NCBI GenBank assembly: GCA_002412705.1
Contig: DHVO01000256.1
Location: 1 to 6,388 of the forward strand
Direction of reading: 5' to 3'
Length of the DNA: 6,388 nucleotides
Origin: Bacteroidales bacterium UBA5206
GTDB taxonomy: Bacteria > Bacteroidota > Bacteroidia > Bacteroidales > Tenuifilaceae
Below the pieces are notes generated by a model, which searched no databases, had not been told where the DNA came from, and saw only the letters and a list, made by a program, of their open reading frames with translations. Shown piece after piece: positions 5,511 through 6,388 of the stretch; position 1 is the first letter of the stretch, and each line of letters begins with the position of its first letter. Both the position numbers and the translations under genes were made by a program.

Positions 5511-6388
5511 ATGATTAAGCTGCGTAACCTAATTGGTGCTGTATCTGTAGCTTTACTGCTTGCGGCATGTGGAGGCCAATCCCAAAAGCAAACCGATGGC
5601 CTATCGGGCACTCTAACCATTTTCCATGCAGGAAGCCTTTCGCTTCCCATGAAGGCCGCTGCCGATAGCTTTATGCGAATGCATCCCAATGTTACCATCA
5701 ACCTAGAGGCGGCGGGTAGCGTGGAGTGTGCTCGTAAAATCACTGAGTTAAACCGCCCTTGCGATGTTATGGCCTCGGCCGATTATAAGGTGATTGATAA
5801 GCTGCTTATTCCCGATTTTGCATCGTGGAACATTGCTTTTGCGGGTAACGAGATGGCTTTGGTTTATCATGATGCATCGCGCTACGCAGCCGAAATAAAC
5901 GATACTAACTGGTACACCCTTCTTCAGAAGGAAGATGTGGCCTATGGCCGTAGCGACCCCAATGCCGACCCTTGTGGCTACAGAACGGTGATGGCGCTTC
6001 AGCTTGCTGAAAAGTTCTACGCTCAACCTAATCTGGCTAAAAGTGTGCTTGATAAGGATAATAGGTATATCCGTCCAAAGGAGGTTGATTTGCTGGCTTT
6101 GCTTGAGAGCAGCACCATCGATTACATCTTCCTATACAAATCCGTTGCAGTGCAGCATGGTTTAAGATACCTAGAGTTACCTTCGGAGGTGAACCTAGCA
6201 AACCCAGCGCTTGATTCACTTTACGCCACCGTTTCTGTTGAGGTTAAGGGCAAAACTCCTGGCTCAACAATGGTAATGACTGGTGAGCCTATGGTTTATG
6301 GTTTAACCATCCCCAAGAGCACACCAAACCCAGAGGCTGCACAGGCATTTGTTGAGTATTTCCTAAGCGAGGGACAAAGCATAATGGC
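5511..6388 (+). CDS. wtpA: Tungstate/molybdate ABC transporter substrate-binding lipoprotein WtpA, C-terminus cut by the window
   Basis: This is a periplasm-facing binding protein of the WtpA/ModA family, which hands tungstate or molybdate to the WtpB permease and WtpC ATPase. 292 codons are present; family members are about 330-345 residues, so roughly 40-50 are missing at the right edge. A lipoprotein signal peptide ends in LLLAAC (C20). Family signatures follow: LTIFHAGSLSLPM (35-47), EAAGSVECARKITEL (66-80), CDVMASADYKVID (84-96), YGRSDPNADPCGYRTVM (145-161) and DYIFLYKSVAVQHGLRYLELP (204-224). In the Archaeoglobus homologue the oxyanion is held in octahedral geometry by two carboxylates (Asp153 and Glu218, as I recall); D153 and E199 (LLES) are the likely equivalents. 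Between these, the protein is about 20 residues shorter than archaeal WtpA. The gene lies 43 bases after the TonB receptor. Tungstate and molybdate cannot be told apart from sequence. Confidence 0.92.
   Translation, partial: MIKLRNLIGAVSVALLLAACGGQSQKQTDGLSGTLTIFHAGSLSLPMKAAADSFMRMHPNVTINLEAAGSVECARKITELNRPCDVMASADYKVIDKLLIPDFASWNIAFAGNEMALVYHDASRYAAEINDTNWYTLLQKEDVAYGRSDPNADPCGYRTVMALQLAEKFYAQPNLAKSVLDKDNRYIRPKEVDLLALLESSTIDYIFLYKSVAVQHGLRYLELPSEVNLANPALDSLYATVSVEVKGKTPGSTMVMTGEPMVYGLTIPKSTPNPEAAQAFVEYFLSEGQSIM

Noticed and set aside
1..6388. CRISPR arrays, tRNA/rRNA genes, insertion sequences, integrase genes or attachment sites
   Set aside because: I found no regularly spaced repeats, tRNA-like arms, transposase motifs or flanking terminal repeats.

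Overview
The window most likely comes from a member of the Bacteroidota, probably Bacteroidales. Four things point there: a RocA/PruA-type N-terminus of the Bacteroidota kind, a lipoprotein with an acidic surface-export signal just after its lipidated cysteine, a TonB-dependent receptor that starts with a carboxypeptidase-D regulatory-like domain, and promoters that fit the Bacteroidetes TTTG / TAnnTTTG pattern with little Shine-Dalgarno signal. The species cannot be named from this sequence.

Layout. Positions 1-212 (minus strand) hold the first 70 codons of a glutamate-semialdehyde (1-pyrroline-5-carboxylate) dehydrogenase. An AT-rich divergent spacer (213-576) carries a plausible promoter for each direction, short inverted repeats and one copy of a 20-bp repeat. 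Six genes then run on the plus strand to the right edge: a one-domain ModE-type regulator (577-957), a protein resembling the N-terminal half of the archaeal tRNA-modifying enzyme TiaS (960-1700), a small six-helix membrane protein (1642-2217), a probable surface lipoprotein (2262-3152), a TonB-dependent outer-membrane receptor (3152-5467), and a WtpA-type tungstate/molybdate-binding lipoprotein cut by the window edge (5511-6388). A well-formed intrinsic terminator (2226-2249) divides this run between the membrane protein and the surface lipoprotein.

How the genes may work together. The two ends of the run can be identified best: a ModE-like DNA-binding protein and WtpA both belong to molybdate/tungstate uptake. 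Between them lie parts for outer-membrane transport and capture (receptor and lipoprotein) and for the inner membrane (six-helix protein). My reading is that this is an envelope-spanning acquisition system for tungstate or molybdate, or a chelated form of them, with active TonB-driven import across the outer membrane feeding WtpA and a WtpBC permease/ATPase expected just past the right edge. The TiaS-like protein has no known role in such a pathway and is the least explained member. The substrate of the receptor and the function of the membrane protein are inferred from position only.
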